DNA of 64,000 nt from Skeletonema tropicum (GCA_037178625.1 CM074128.1:3410001-3474000), one strand, 5' to 3'; counted from the stretch's first letter, positions 19,801 to 30,232 are shown. The notes: a model not told the origin generated them from the letters alone. Numbers and translations: made by a program.

Positions 19801-21716
19801 GGAGTGTACAAGAGTCATACATTTCGTCGATGGATGCAGCCAAAGTCCTCAAAATTGATCCCAGAATTTTTGGAAAGATTACTGGGAGCCTCTTCTTTAG
19901 CCCAGGAAAATATGATCTTGGCCTGAACTTGAAGTACAAAGACAAGCGATGCGTTTTGGGCTACACTAGGGTCAAGCCGGACGCGGACAAAAACAAGAAA
20001 AAGAAGAAGGATGCGAATGCTTGGTCTGCAGGAGATACAGTCCTTATTGTAGGGAGCAAGAGAATGTCCACTGCTGACGACAGTGATTCAGACGACAACC
20101 AAAATCAGAGAGTCATTTGGGAATACACGCCGAAGGCTGTTCGCTTGGTTGCAGCCTATAAAAACGCGTTTCCTCGTCTGTTTGCTGCCATTACAAAAGA
20201 TCCTGATGCAAAGTTCTACGACTCAAAGAAGATATTCGGTCCCAAGGGGGAAGACGTTTGTTCGACTGTGTTGGAATGGCTGAAGGGAATTGAGACTGCA
20301 ACAATTCCTCGCTTGCCAGCCACCACAGACGCCATGCCAGTACCTGCGGTACATGCTGTTCAAAGAGCTGCTGATGTCAGATCAGCCAACCTCGAGAAGG
20401 ACGGCGCTATCAAGGAAAGCAATGTGAAAGTTCCAGCTTCTGCATTGTATAGGGAACGTTCAACGGCAGCCACGGATGTGTTGTTGGCTTCAGAGCACAG
20501 CGTTAGTGCGCCGCCTGAACTTGGAGACAGAGTTGCGAATTTGTGTGCAAACGGAGTCCCATTCGGTGCAAGAGGAACGGTTGTTGCCATTCACGATCCA
20601 AGAGAAGGATGTGTCGAGGTCGTTATGGATGAAGAATTCATTGGAGGATCAACTCTACAAGGCTCTTGTGCCAACTTCAGGGGAAAGCTTTGCGTTTGGA
20701 ATCACCTCTTGAAAATATCGGCTGCGGACAGCCAGGGCATTGTTGAGTCTGTAATCCCTTCGGGATCAGGAAAAGCTGTGGTAGATAGGTTGATGAAGGA
20801 TTTCGAAGTTGCAGAGCCACCGCCAGAGCCAAAACAGCCCAAAGAAGAAAATCCAAGAGCGCAAAGCGTTGCTCCTAGCTCAGGTCGTGATCCGAAGAAC
20901 GCATGGTCGTCACCAGCGAGATCAGCATCAGCACCTCGCTCAGGTTCAGCTCCTCGTGCTGGATCAACATCCCGAGCCGGAAGACAGGGCGCTTGGAACC
21001 AAGCGCGTGGTCCCCCCGAAAAGGTTGTTGGATTCACCAAGTATGGACGCAAAGAAAAGAATGGATACGATGCATGGAAGAAACTTGTTAAAAATGGCAA
21101 TAAGACAAAAAGCAATTCTAAAGCTTCTACTGAAAAGGAGAAGGCTCAAGGAAGTAATTCGTCCTCAGAAGGACAGCTAAAAGCGATGCTTGGTGTTAAG
21201 ACTGAGTCTGAGCCACAGCCTCCTCCTGTCACAGCTAAAAATGTGGACGCCAATGCAGCTGCAGAGGGGTTGAAGGCAATGCTTGGGTTGGGCGGAGGTG
21301 CTACCACCTCCAACAACGAAAGCAAGAGTGCACCATCGAACGAATCCGCAGCGGACATATTAATGCAGCTCATGATGAATGGAAACTCTGCCCCAGCGAT
21401 GCCCCAGCAACATCACAACATGCCTACGCCTCATTCTGGGTTCAATTTCACCTACGTCAAAGAGGGCGAAGAACAGCCTCAGCCGGCACCGCAACATCCA
21501 GTCATGATGCATCCTATGCAACCGGGTATGATGATGCCTCCCTATGCAATGGCGCCGTCAATGTACGGCGCTCCTATGAATGTAAACCAGGTAATGTCAG
21601 GCCCACCTTCTCCCCAGGCAAAACCCTCAAACCCAAAATCTCGTACATCTACAACTCCATCATCAGGCAAAAAAGGGTCAATGGTTCCTTCGGTTGTCGT
21701 AAAGTCGAAAAATTAA
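16839..21716 (+). CDS. XRN1: XRN1-type 5'-3' exoribonuclease, three exons
   Basis: Exons 16839-16853, 17014-18710 and 18794-21716 give 1544 aa. The first exon is only 15 nt (MGVPK); spliced to FYRWLSERYP it recreates the invariant XRN1 N-terminus. The second junction gives DMNGKRNPWEGVN, also as in XRN1. Catalytic region motifs: LDMNGIIHGCTHP, DGVAPRAKLNQQRSRRFR, GPDVPGEGEHKIM, YGQDADLIMLGL, VGNDFLPHMPTLDI. MGVPKF rather than MGVPAF, and the YYYRGCISWGWFYPYHY segment, favour cytoplasmic XRN1 over XRN2. The C-terminal third after about residue 1200 is low complexity (SGRDPKNAWSSP, Met/Pro-rich end) and probably binds decapping partners. Role: degradation of decapped 5'-monophosphate mRNA. Confidence 0.95.
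16854..17013 (+). other. Spliceosomal intron, 160 bp
   Basis: Donor AAG|GTAAGA, acceptor GCTACAG|TTT, phase 0. The longest intron in the window. The exon before it is only 15 nt. Confidence 0.9.
18711..18793 (+). other. Spliceosomal intron, 83 bp
   Basis: Donor CG|GTGAGT, acceptor after an A run, AAACAG|GAA. The codon CGG (Arg) is split across it. Confidence 0.9.
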
Positions 21717-21786
21717 GCATAGCTTTAAAGATTAATTGCATTAGTTAGAATTATTGAATCCAATAATTCAACATATAGTAGATTGT

Positions 21787-22506
21787 CTATTTTGCGGTCG
21801 GCGCCTCAGCCCACTCAATGTAAGCAGCTTTAATGTCAAGCACGTTTTTTTTCAGCCGCTCTTTACATGTCCGTTCAACTATCTTTGATCCAATAGCATT
21901 AAACCCTGGTGGGAGTGGAAGTATTCTTGGTAATTTGATTGTAAGGGTCAGTTCCAGATCTCCTTCAATATCATATGACGATTTGCCCTCTTTCCATGAA
22001 ACAATAGTCCGTCCCTCGAATTCAGATCGCTTCATTGCAGATGCAAGAGCATTGCCAAGCCCACCACCTATGACTTCAGTTCGAGCTTCTACTATTGACG
22101 TTGTCACTTTACCCTCCTGCGAACCAGAACCAGCAGTACCTCGGTCAATACGATTGACGAAGATAGGTATCAATGTCAGCCCAAACCAAGCGACGCTACC
22201 TTGAGTACACTCATACACAGCATCTCCAATCAATTTTGTGTTATCAGTACCTAACAGAATCGTGTTCGATGCATCGGTTGACAGAAATTTGGACAGTGAT
22301 TTATTATCACCTTCATCATTATTGGATTGTATCGCGTCTGCTCTGGCACTTGCACTTGCTTTCCCGACGAACCTGATTGTACCAGCAAGTGATGTGGATG
22401 TCTTGGTCTCACATGTTCTCCTTGGGCCAGTAGGAGTTACAAATGAAGCTGCCGTTGCAATGAGCAATGACAAACTTAGAGCCCGTAGGCACGCTGCTGC
22501 CACCAT
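21787..22506 (-). CDS. Plastid-targeted DUF1997-like protein
   Basis: 239 aa. A signal peptide (residues 1-20) ends ATAAS with Phe22 following in ASFVTP, a classic diatom plastid presequence. The mature part ends LPRILPLPPGFNAIGSKIVE and KERLKKNVLDIKAAYIEW, which resembles the C-terminal LP..LP....G.......RL.....DY..W pattern of DUF1997 proteins of cyanobacteria and plastids. The family has no proven function. Convergent with XRN1 (71 bp between stops). The transposon lies 75 bp upstream of the start, so it could affect expression. Confidence 0.7.
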   Translation of the reverse strand: MVAAACLRALSLSLLIATAASFVTPTGPRRTCETKTSTSLAGTIRFVGKASASARADAIQSNNDEGDNKSLSKFLSTDASNTILLGTDNTKLIGDAVYECTQGSVAWFGLTLIPIFVNRIDRGTAGSGSQEGKVTTSIVEARTEVIGGGLGNALASAMKRSEFEGRTIVSWKEGKSSYDIEGDLELTLTIKLPRILPLPPGFNAIGSKIVERTCKERLKKNVLDIKAAYIEWAEAPTAK

Positions 22507-22597
22507 TGTTGTTGTGATGATGTTAAACAGTACGATATGTACTATTATTACCTCAGAACATCACCATGCTATTGCATTGGTGGGTTCCCTCCTGGGG

Positions 22598-22630
22598 CCA
22601 CTAATTAGCGGAAAAACCACTAATTAGTGG
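22598..22630. repeat. Two subterminal palindromes, left end
   Basis: CCACTAATTAGCGG at 22598-22611 and CCACTAATTAGTGG at 22617-22630. The second is a perfect palindrome. Confidence 0.8.
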
Positions 22631-23002
22631 TCAGTTTACGATCTCCTACGACCCCCTTATAATCACTCAAACGTTATCAAATTCAGGTGGCACCCTCTTC
22701 AATGTCTTGACAATGCGTACACCTATTATATCACGTGTTCCCTGGAGAGGGCCCAACCTATTAACGTTCAAACACAAGCCTACTGACAAATTTGGCGAAC
22801 AGCCGACGAGTTTTTTTCGGAAGTTTTGCAACTTCAACTTGGGGGTACGTAGGAATTGATATCAAAAATGTTGCCACCCGTAGAACTCACATTTCATCAC
22901 ACCATCACCATGGCGAAAGAGGCCCAGCATACGAGCCGTCGTATCTGCATTTAGTAGATGCTTTTACCCATCAGAAAGCATACCACAACAGTCACAATAT
23001 GA

Positions 23003-23236
23003 GTGGCTAACCAGGTGGTCGAAGAAGAGCATCGAGATGGCCTGGATCCTACAACAATCATGCACAAACTTCACCGGCAACCGGATGATGTCCCAACCAC
23101 CATGCAAAGTTATTTGCAGTCGACATACGACGGTATTCTACTCGAAAACAACGATCCCTACCCAAAGCGGCCAACCTATCTACAGATGGGGACATGGAAA
23201 GCGGCCCATCTACCCAAGAGAGTTCGTTTTGGTTAG
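23003..23236 (+). other. Short open frame inside the transposon
   Basis: 77 codons with coding-like composition (RDGLDPTTIMHKLHRQPDDV, DPYPKRPTYLQMGTWKAA). It could be a remnant of a captured gene or of the element's own protein. No family recognised. The rest of the element, 23290-24000, shows no gene. Confidence 0.25.
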
Positions 23237-24011
23237 CATCTCACATGAATTGAAGCGACGGGGATGCGATGATGACGATTTATCGACACAAATATAATGG
23301 CAATATTCAATAATTATTCGACAAATCAACCGCTTTAAATGGAATAAAAACAAAGACAGCATCATATGATATTAATTATAGGAATATTGTTGGTGGAATG
23401 GTCCAAATTAATGACAGGGCGGCTGCAGGTGATGCCAGGTTGTGGTGTAGCGCATTTTTTCCAAAAAAAAATTGGCATCCATCAGCACCAAATCACCACT
23501 CTATGATGTATGTTTGGCCAATAAGTAATGCAAATCCGATGGTGATCTCTTGCACAGCGACCACAACGACATTAATGTACACGACGATATCCTTTGATTG
23601 GCTGTTATCTCCGCTAAACCTGCGCCTACACCTCATTTCAGCAGAATTTGCGCTAATTTGCGCCCTTCTCGTGTCAAGATATCGCATACTAGAGTTGAGA
23701 ATTCTCCACCCCAACGTGATTTTCGTCGTCAATCAGCCAAGTAAATGTTAGAACAACATCATATGCAGTGCAGGAAAGCTTCCTGCTCTCCTATTCGCCC
23801 CAACAGGCGAGCTAGACGGTCAAGCCCGTGCTTGAATTCAAGCCAGATTTTACAAAATGTCGGCAGAAGGTTGGCACACAGTACATCAAGGATAGGCGTG
23901 CCACATGCCGCATAGAGGTCAAAACCTACTCCACATATCATAAGAAGGTTCCCATGTGCACTGTTTGTTGGGGGAAGCATAAACAATTACACAACAACAC
24001 ATAATTCTCGA

Positions 24012-24212
24012 CCACTAATTAGTGGTCACTAAAATAGCGATTTTATGGTGTGTGTTTAGCTATCTCTGCTTCTATTAGGACGTTTTTATTCCGGATTTTT
24101 AGGTTTGAACTCTGTTATAGAGGTCTTTGGTGGTATGTTCCTTGATTGGGAGGTATTGGGAGGTGTTAGAATGTCCTCTAACTACCGCCTACGTATGACC
24201 ACTAATTAGTGG
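24012..24212. repeat. Two subterminal palindromes, right end
   Basis: Perfect CCACTAATTAGTGG at 24012-24025 and at 24199-24212, both followed or preceded by GGTCA/TGACC. The 174-bp spacing differs from the 5-bp spacing on the left. Confidence 0.8.
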
Positions 24213-24233
24213 TTTTGGCCAGGAGGGAACCCA

Positions 24234-24672
24234 TTGGCAGTTGGCATTTGGCATCGACATGGCGACATTCATACGTCATCATCGCGCATCCTTCTGTCAC
24301 CCGTCCCACTTTCCTCCCGCCCTCCGCTCCCACCGGCATGCCCAGCTACTTAAACAGAATGAGGGAAAATGCACGCAATCCGATCGATCAACGAACGAAC
24401 GAACGACATTTACATGCGATCAAAGAGAAGAAGCAAAGTTCTTTTGACACTTGGTGGAACTTGACGCCGACACCGACCATAGAAAGCTGGATGAGAGATG
24501 AGAGCCCCACCACCACGTTGGAATGCAATTGCATGAAGCAATGCCGTAGCCGCAGCTGGAAGAAGGAAAGATACGCTCGCCATTTTCCATTTGCCAGAGT
24601 ATCCACTCATTTATATTCTTGATAGTTCTTGATCCTAACAGGTGCATCTTCATAGTACTACTTTACCAAATC
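24234..24672. other. Upstream region of the Mpv17-family gene
   Basis: No gene seen. It holds a short GAACGAACGAAC run near 24392-24403. This region lies between the transposon end and the next start codon. Confidence 0.5.
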
Positions 24673-25611
24673 ATGCTTGGAATTGCTACTTTCTTTTGCC
24701 TGCTGCCGTGCCTATCCGTGGTCTTGGGGTTCGGTATCGATCACCACCAGATTGCTCTTCTCTCGCACCAAACAATATCAAATGATCTGCCATCACAAAT
24801 TGTGGCATCTACGACCGCAATTGCGAATCCTTTATCACCAGTGTTTGAGAAATACATGTCTACTCTCTCTGCATACCCCTTACCGACAAAAATGATAACC
24901 GGTGCAGCTCTTGCAACTGCTGGCGATGCTATTGCGCAAGGAAGGGAAGACGATGACTACGATCCTTCTCGAGGAGCATCATTTGCTGCATTTGATATGA
25001 TATATCGGGCAGCGCAACACTGGCTATTTCCAATCATTGTCGAGTTATGTCGAGGACAGTATTTGCTAGAAGCTGCTGGAGCAGTAGGAGCCGCGCAGCT
25101 ATTCGACTTATCCATACTTACTGCTATGGAAAGATCACTTGCAAGTCAACTTATCATTGTACCATTCTTGTATTATCCAGTCTTCTTCACCTTTACTGGC
25201 TACATGCAAGGGCTCAATTTTGAAGAAGGATTAGATCGGGCAAAGCAAAACTTTGTGCCGCTCATGACGAGAAACCTGCTGTTCTGGATACCAGTTCAAT
25301 ACGTTCAATTTTGTTACATACCGACAGATTTGCAGATTCCATTCTTGTCTTGTGCTGGCCTTGCATGGACCTTCTTGCTATCAGTCCTAGCTGGAAGTGC
25401 AAAGAAATATTCGACTGACGTGCCTGATCACGAGACATACTGCGTCATAGGAACTGAGAGTGAATGTGTTATACCAGAGGAAGAGTTGTTTCCTACTCCA
25501 GTCATTTTCAACGATTTTGATGAAAGTGATTTGAGCAATGCACAATTGGAAGTGAACCAAAAAGAAAAGACGGCTGCATCAGTGAAAGAGAGAGAAGTGG
25601 TCTTGAAATAA
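24673..25611 (+). CDS. Mpv17/PMP22-family membrane protein
   Basis: 312 aa from the ATG at 24673; the frame is open from 24619, but the second Met gives a clean signal peptide (MLGIATFFCLLPCLSVVLGFG). Family landmarks: YMSTLSAYPLPTKMITGAAL, ATAGDAIAQG (GD.IAQ motif), a helix before PFLYYPVFFTFTGYMQGL, then NFVPLMTRNLLFWIPVQYVQFCYIP, corresponding to the W..WP..Q..NF..VP motif (here F-W-I-P-V-Q-Y), and a final helix AWTFLLSVLAGS. Family members sit in the inner mitochondrial, peroxisomal or plastid membrane. The signal peptide with LGFG suggests a plastid or endomembrane location here. The tail after residue 250 is acidic and not part of the family. Confidence 0.8.
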   Translation: MLGIATFFCLLPCLSVVLGFGIDHHQIALLSHQTISNDLPSQIVASTTAIANPLSPVFEKYMSTLSAYPLPTKMITGAALATAGDAIAQGREDDDYDPSRGASFAAFDMIYRAAQHWLFPIIVELCRGQYLLEAAGAVGAAQLFDLSILTAMERSLASQLIIVPFLYYPVFFTFTGYMQGLNFEEGLDRAKQNFVPLMTRNLLFWIPVQYVQFCYIPTDLQIPFLSCAGLAWTFLLSVLAGSAKKYSTDVPDHETYCVIGTESECVIPEEELFPTPVIFNDFDESDLSNAQLEVNQKEKTAASVKEREVVLK

Positions 25612-25670
25612 TTATGAACAACTTTCATCTTTTGTCAGTATCGTATAATCCGCAACGATTTAATAACTAT

Positions 25671-26399
25671 TCATTCAACATCGCATTTATCATCACATTC
25701 CTCGTCAATTGGCAAATCTTTTGCCAACAGTACCAACTCCCCTTCTTCCAACGAGTTGCTATTGATATCTTCCTTGGTCAATGATATTGACGTGGGATCG
25801 ACCTCATCATAACCCAAACTTTTATATAATGATAATGCTGCGTCGTTGCACGATCGAACTCGCAAGTACAGTCTATTCTCAGCACAAAGTTCGTGCATAT
25901 CAATAACAAACTCTTCGCAAGCTCGTATCAGTTCAGTTGCAATTCCTTTTCTCTTCCACTTCTTGTCCACCGCTAGGTTGTACATGTAAGATCTGTTGAT
26001 TCCATTTCCACCAGAGTTGCCACCCAATGGACGCGCATCTACTTCGGCAAAACCAACAACCTGACCATTCTTTGAATCGCAAGCAACAAACATTTGTTGC
26101 AATCTTCGATTTGTTTTTGCATTTGCAGTATTTCCAGGGTATGTAGATTCCAAAGAGAGCGTTGTCTTTAATTTTTCTATTTGGAAAGTGATGAAATTTG
26201 TTCTTTCAGAGTAGAACTCTTCCGTAAGAATACGAGCTGCCGTTCCTAGATGGACAACTAAGGCGTCACGGACAAAATAGTCAGCCGTCGGCTTACTGGG
26301 CGCCATCATTGTCTCAGTCGCTACAAAACATGTTGTCTCGACAATGAATACAGCTACAAAGAATGCAGCAATTTTCAAAAAGCGGAGCAGCACCATCAT
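25671..26399 (-). CDS. GNAT-family N-acetyltransferase, probably plastid-targeted
   Basis: 242 aa. The N-terminus is hydrophobic (residues 3-24) and ends ETTCFVATE, so Phe follows the likely cleavage point as in diatom plastid presequences. GNAT landmarks are GQVVGFAEVDARP (strand 4), YMYNLAVDKKWKRKGIATEL (motif A with R/K-x-x-G-x-A acetyl-CoA loop, about 155-174) and NDAALSLYKSLGYDEV (motif B). The acceptor substrate cannot be read from sequence; plastid GNATs acetylate protein N-termini and lysines. Convergent with the Mpv17-family gene, 59 bp between stops. Confidence 0.8.
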   Translation of the reverse strand: MMVLLRFLKIAAFFVAVFIVETTCFVATETMMAPSKPTADYFVRDALVVHLGTAARILTEEFYSERTNFITFQIEKLKTTLSLESTYPGNTANAKTNRRLQQMFVACDSKNGQVVGFAEVDARPLGGNSGGNGINRSYMYNLAVDKKWKRKGIATELIRACEEFVIDMHELCAENRLYLRVRSCNDAALSLYKSLGYDEVDPTSISLTKEDINSNSLEEGELVLLAKDLPIDEECDDKCDVE

Positions 26400-27245
26400 T
26401 TTCTATTCAATATATCAAGCGTAGGTTAGTTATAGTAGTCGACTTTGTGTTGCTACTCCTTCATATGGTACACCGTCACTGCACAAGCAAGGTTCAACTA
26501 GTAGTCACCGCGTCCTAATCATGGTGACGAAGTAAAAGTGATGGCGAGTGACGAGTGACATCATCAGCTGATGTAGTGGCGACTCCTTGGCGACCCCTGT
26601 ATGTAAGAAGAAGGGAAAAGGGAGGTACTTTTTGCCGATCCCGCTCCGCTCCCGCCCAGCATGCAACAAATCAAGGCTTGCAGCAGGCAGGCTTGGTCCA
26701 GCTTCCAGCTCGCGTCTCGAGCTCTGACTGAGAGGCTGAGAGATAGGTAAGTTGATGAGGCTTTGCATGGTGCAATACTAACTCTTATCTTTAGCAGATA
26801 GGGAAGTAGCTATAGCACTGATGTGAAAGTAATGATGTTACCTCCCCACAAATAAGTTTGATGAGCAAGGCTGGTAGATTGGTAGATGAAGTCAGACTCA
26901 ACAATTACTATATACCAAGTGTAATATTCCATCAAACTCATAGCACATCATATGCATTCAAGATTGTAACTTGACAAATTCTTTCCTCGAAGCTAAAACA
27001 GATAGATGTGCCCGTCTGCGTTACGTGGAAAAGTCTTGCCTCTTCCTTGTTCCTTGTCTTTTTACCATTTTCTATTAGAACATTTGTACATGAGCACTTC
27101 GATTGACTTGCATTTGGTCCCAATCCAAGATCATGATCTTCATCGGAATTGCTGGATACTCATCATAATGAATTTACGCACATTGTTGTGTCGTGTCGAC
27201 ATTATGAAACCTACGTTGGGTTCACTACCAAACCTATTGCATGAA
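26400..27245. other. Intergenic, nothing recognised
   Basis: No convincing gene. The open frames on both strands lack domains and a coding-like composition. Two nearly repeated CATCAGCTGATG-like segments lie near 26557-26570. Confidence 0.5.
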
Positions 27246-27683
27246 CTATTTTCTCTTTCGTTTATGTTGTTGATTTGCTTCTGAATTAGCAGGCGGTGCA
27301 AGTTTCTTTTCCTTCTCAATCACTTCTGTAAGGTACTTATCTGATGCTTTCTTGGCTGCATTAACAAAGCCAATAATTTGAGCAAACTGCCCACCCTCTT
27401 TCGGAGGTGGCAGTGGTCCATGATCATGCATCCCCGAGTAGCTATAATCTCCAGGCTCAGGTTTGACGGGTTCGACAGAAGGAGGAAGCCCAATAGTAGC
27501 TGCTGGGCAATTGGATGCAGTAAGTGATTGCGTGGTGGTGATGGTAGCTTGTGTTTGCGTTTGTTCATCTTCCTCTGCGGATTTGCCGCATGCGGCCAGG
27601 TCTGGGATCTCATATTGCACTCGAAGGAACGAAGGAGGTGCGTTTCCGTCCGTTGAGGCTGCCATAGTATCGTTTGATGTCAT
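27246..27683 (-). CDS. Small protein of unknown function with C-terminal nuclear signal
   Basis: 145 aa from the first ATG at 27683. The frame is open upstream but without an ATG. The N-terminal half is low complexity (TQTQATITTTQSLTAS). The C-terminal 50 residues look conserved: PPPKEGGQFAQIIGFVNAAK, KASDKYLTEVIEKEKK, ending QQHKRKRK, a nuclear localisation signal. I recognise no family. It is divergent from the RGG protein with 259 bp between starts, sharing a promoter with two CTCTAGAG palindromes. Confidence 0.6.
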   Translation of the reverse strand: MTSNDTMAASTDGNAPPSFLRVQYEIPDLAACGKSAEEDEQTQTQATITTTQSLTASNCPAATIGLPPSVEPVKPEPGDYSYSGMHDHGPLPPPKEGGQFAQIIGFVNAAKKASDKYLTEVIEKEKKLAPPANSEANQQHKRKRK

Positions 27684-27764
27684 CTTGGATATCTGTTGCA
27701 GTAGATGGCAGTTGACTTCATCACTAAGCACGAAGCCGAAGCACAAAAAAGATTTTGGATGCTC

Positions 27765-27822
27765 CTCTATCTCTCTAGAGAGATAATAATCCTCTTCTCT
27801 CTCTCTCTCTCTAGAGAGATCG
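27765..27822. promoter_or_regulatory. Paired CTCTCTAGAGAG palindromes in a divergent promoter
   Basis: The 12-bp palindrome CTCTCTAGAGAG occurs at 27771-27782, and a second, CTCTCTAGAGAG, at 27807-27818 after a CT repeat. It lies between two divergent genes. The same core appears in other intergenic regions of this window (42441, 42577, 46138, 52865). Confidence 0.4.
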
Positions 27823-27942
27823 ATGGCCAGACCTCAAACACTCCCTTCTTGACTTCGAGATGCAACACAACACACAACATGGCGGCAGGCTAGAGTACCT
27901 ATATTTCTATATACTCCTACTACATCATACAATCAAACAACC

Positions 27943-30207
27943 ATGTCAAGGCGACAGGTCCTAGAAGACTCCTCAGACGAGTCTGAGCCCGGAGATGTGG
28001 GCATCAGCAGCAGCAGCAGCAACAACAACACCTTCAAGTTTCTCAGTGAGGATCAAGTAAGCGAAATTGAAGCGTGCAACATCAAATCCGACGGAGATGG
28101 CACCTACTCTGCCGATGCCATGGACCTCGCCATTTCCCAAAATGAGGCAAACTTGTTTCCGCTGGAGGATAGCCAATCTGCGCACAAATATCAAGACTAT
28201 CAAGTTATGAAAGATAAAGTGGATGACTTCCTTTCCAAGCCCATCTGGAATCGCAGCGGAGAGCCGTCGGAAGAAGTGCTACTGCTCGAGATTGAAGCAT
28301 TGCGACGATCATCCAAGAAAACGAAGATCAACATGTTCAAACACAATAGCAAGACTGGAGGACAAGTCATGTTTGGCCCTTGGTGGAACTATGCATTGCA
28401 ACGCATCGTCCAATTATCTTCAGATAACAACACTGGAGAAGATGCTTTGGATTGGGAGAGCTATACTGCCTGCAGGATATTATTATCGTTGTTTGCCTTT
28501 GTGACAGAATCTACTGATGTTGTCAAAAAGGGGAAACTGGCCGATTTGAAATCCGCTTTTGGTGTAGATTGGGACAACAATGTCAAAACTGCACGCAAAG
28601 TTATAAGCCGTTATGCAGAAAATTCCATTTTGGATGAAGAATGCACAAAATGTGAGCTTCATGTTGATGGCCTTCGTGGAGCTCTCCCTTCCAATGATAC
28701 AAAGAAAGAGGCAGTGCCAAGCTCAATTTCACTGAAACCAACACAAGGTAATGCTGGTGACAAGAAAATAAAGGATGACGAAGAGAAGAAAAAACGAGAA
28801 GATGAGGCAAGGAAGAAACGAATGGCAGCTATGAAGGCGAGTCAAAGACGTGCTTCTGCTTTCAGTGTCTCTCAGACTCAAGCTAAGACAGAGGTAGTAC
28901 TACCTAGCACTGTAGTGAATCCACCGGCTAGTGTGAGTAGGATAGTGACAGAACCACGACAGCAAACATCTGTTCCACAAAACGATACTGCAGGTCAGAT
29001 GAAGCCTCCACCAGCTCGATTTATCCCCCCAGCTCAAAAACCTATAACCAGTTCCGACCCTCGAGCGCAGCAATTGCATACAACTACAAGTACATCATCT
29101 GTCAACCGTGCCCAAATTGATACGAAAATAGAAACCGCTGCCAATCCCAGTTCTTCCTTCGCTTCCCAAAATGATTATTCGCATGGACAGAGTTACGAGC
29201 CAAAGCAATCAGCTTCTCAAAACATTTTCAGACAGAAAAGCAGCAGTAACGATGGAATGAGACCACCGCAAGGACAACGTGATGACAATGCTAATACTAG
29301 TCTCTATCGCTCACAGCACGATTCTCGAGAAGATAGAAGCAACCGCTACAATGACCGCTCGGCAGATTACGATAGGAAAAGGGATGCATCTTATAGCCGT
29401 GGTGGCGATTCGAGAGATCGTGGTTATGGTCGTGGCCTTGATTATGACGATGAACGCCCCCAAAAACGTTCCCGTGGACCTAACGACAATGAAAGAGGCT
29501 CCATGAATTATAGCACCTCCGCTCAAAACGTAGGAGGAACTGAAAAATGGCAACCGAAACAAGAATCAACAGCATCAAAATATGACGACACAAGACCACC
29601 TGCAAGAGGAGCGGGGGCTGCTTTCACTGCACCTTCTGCAAGCGTAGGGAGGGGAAGAGGAAGAGGAGGAGTCGATAACCGTCCTGCCTGGATGACAAAG
29701 GGACAAAGTACTTTGAATGGCAGCACTCCTTCAGCGCCTACCGGAGGCCAGCAACCCACAGCAGACCCAGGACCTACATTTACTGCGCCTGCTGCTAGTG
29801 CAGGAAGGGGAAGAGGAAGAGGAGGAATCGATAATCGACCTGCTTGGATGACCCAGGGACAAACTGGACCCGGAAACTCAAAAGTTCCAGCATCGGTTGC
29901 AGACACAAAGCAGTCAAGCACAGTGTCGTCTGGAGAGGCGGCATTCTCTGCACCTCCCATCGGGGTAGGGAGAGGGAGGGGAAGAGGAGGTGTTGATAAC
30001 CGGCCGGCGTGGATGACGAAGGGACAAAATGCACAAACAAATGAGACTGCGTCAAATCCAGGAGGTCCAGCACCCAGCGGAAGAGCCGCCTTCAGCTCTC
30101 AAGCTGCTGTAGGGGGCATGGGACGTGGAAGAGGTCGTGGCAGAGGTCGCGGAATTGACAACAGACCCGCCTGGATGAGCAAACAAGAAAGCCAACAAAA
30201 TAACTAA
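27943..30207 (+). CDS. RGG protein with four DNRPAWM repeats
   Basis: Intronless, 754 aa. The N-terminal 240 residues look folded: PIWNRSGEPSEEVLLLEIEA, FGPWWNYALQRIVQLSS and an all-helical stretch to about residue 225. A Lys/Glu-rich coiled-coil-like region follows (KKKREDEARKKRMAAMKASQ), then a disordered Gln/Ser/Pro part, an Arg/Asp/Tyr-rich part (RSNRYNDRSADYDRKRD) and four repeats of the form GRGRGRGG-V/I-DNRPAWM-T/S-K/Q near residues 568, 622, 676 and 727. RGG boxes bind RNA and are arginine-methylated. Similar R-x-LPAWM motifs occur in plant RNA-processing proteins. No named orthologue; a role in mRNA or snRNP biology is inference. Confidence 0.75.
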   Translation: MSRRQVLEDSSDESEPGDVGISSSSSNNNTFKFLSEDQVSEIEACNIKSDGDGTYSADAMDLAISQNEANLFPLEDSQSAHKYQDYQVMKDKVDDFLSKPIWNRSGEPSEEVLLLEIEALRRSSKKTKINMFKHNSKTGGQVMFGPWWNYALQRIVQLSSDNNTGEDALDWESYTACRILLSLFAFVTESTDVVKKGKLADLKSAFGVDWDNNVKTARKVISRYAENSILDEECTKCELHVDGLRGALPSNDTKKEAVPSSISLKPTQGNAGDKKIKDDEEKKKREDEARKKRMAAMKASQRRASAFSVSQTQAKTEVVLPSTVVNPPASVSRIVTEPRQQTSVPQNDTAGQMKPPPARFIPPAQKPITSSDPRAQQLHTTTSTSSVNRAQIDTKIETAANPSSSFASQNDYSHGQSYEPKQSASQNIFRQKSSSNDGMRPPQGQRDDNANTSLYRSQHDSREDRSNRYNDRSADYDRKRDASYSRGGDSRDRGYGRGLDYDDERPQKRSRGPNDNERGSMNYSTSAQNVGGTEKWQPKQESTASKYDDTRPPARGAGAAFTAPSASVGRGRGRGGVDNRPAWMTKGQSTLNGSTPSAPTGGQQPTADPGPTFTAPAASAGRGRGRGGIDNRPAWMTQGQTGPGNSKVPASVADTKQSSTVSSGEAAFSAPPIGVGRGRGRGGVDNRPAWMTKGQNAQTNETASNPGGPAPSGRAAFSSQAAVGGMGRGRGRGRGRGIDNRPAWMSKQESQQNN
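29640..30183 (+). repeat. Four coding repeats (RGG plus DNRPAWM)
   Basis: Repeat cores at about 29650-29700, 29812-29856, 29972-30024 and 30124-30180, with a 150-160 bp period. Each unit also carries a linker with AFTAP/TFTAP/AFSAP/AFSSQ. The nucleotide sequence of the units has diverged, while DNRPAWM is invariant, indicating selection on the peptide. Confidence 0.85.
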
Positions 30208-30232
30208 GTAGTAATTGATTTCATAATAAAGC

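Larger units (their letters stand above)
22581..24233. mobile_element. DNA transposon with palindromic subterminal repeats, probably non-autonomous
   Basis: 1653 bp bounded by the terminal inverted repeat TGGGTTCCCTCCTGG (22581-22595) and its complement (24219-24233). Flanks are CATTGG on the left and TTGGCA on the right, so the likely target duplication is the 4 bp TTGG. Inside both ends are copies of the palindrome CCACTAATTAGTGG (22598 with one change, 22617, 24012, 24199), which look like transposase-binding sites. No transposase is recognisable: the longest frames are short. The superfamily is not assigned. Confidence 0.75.
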
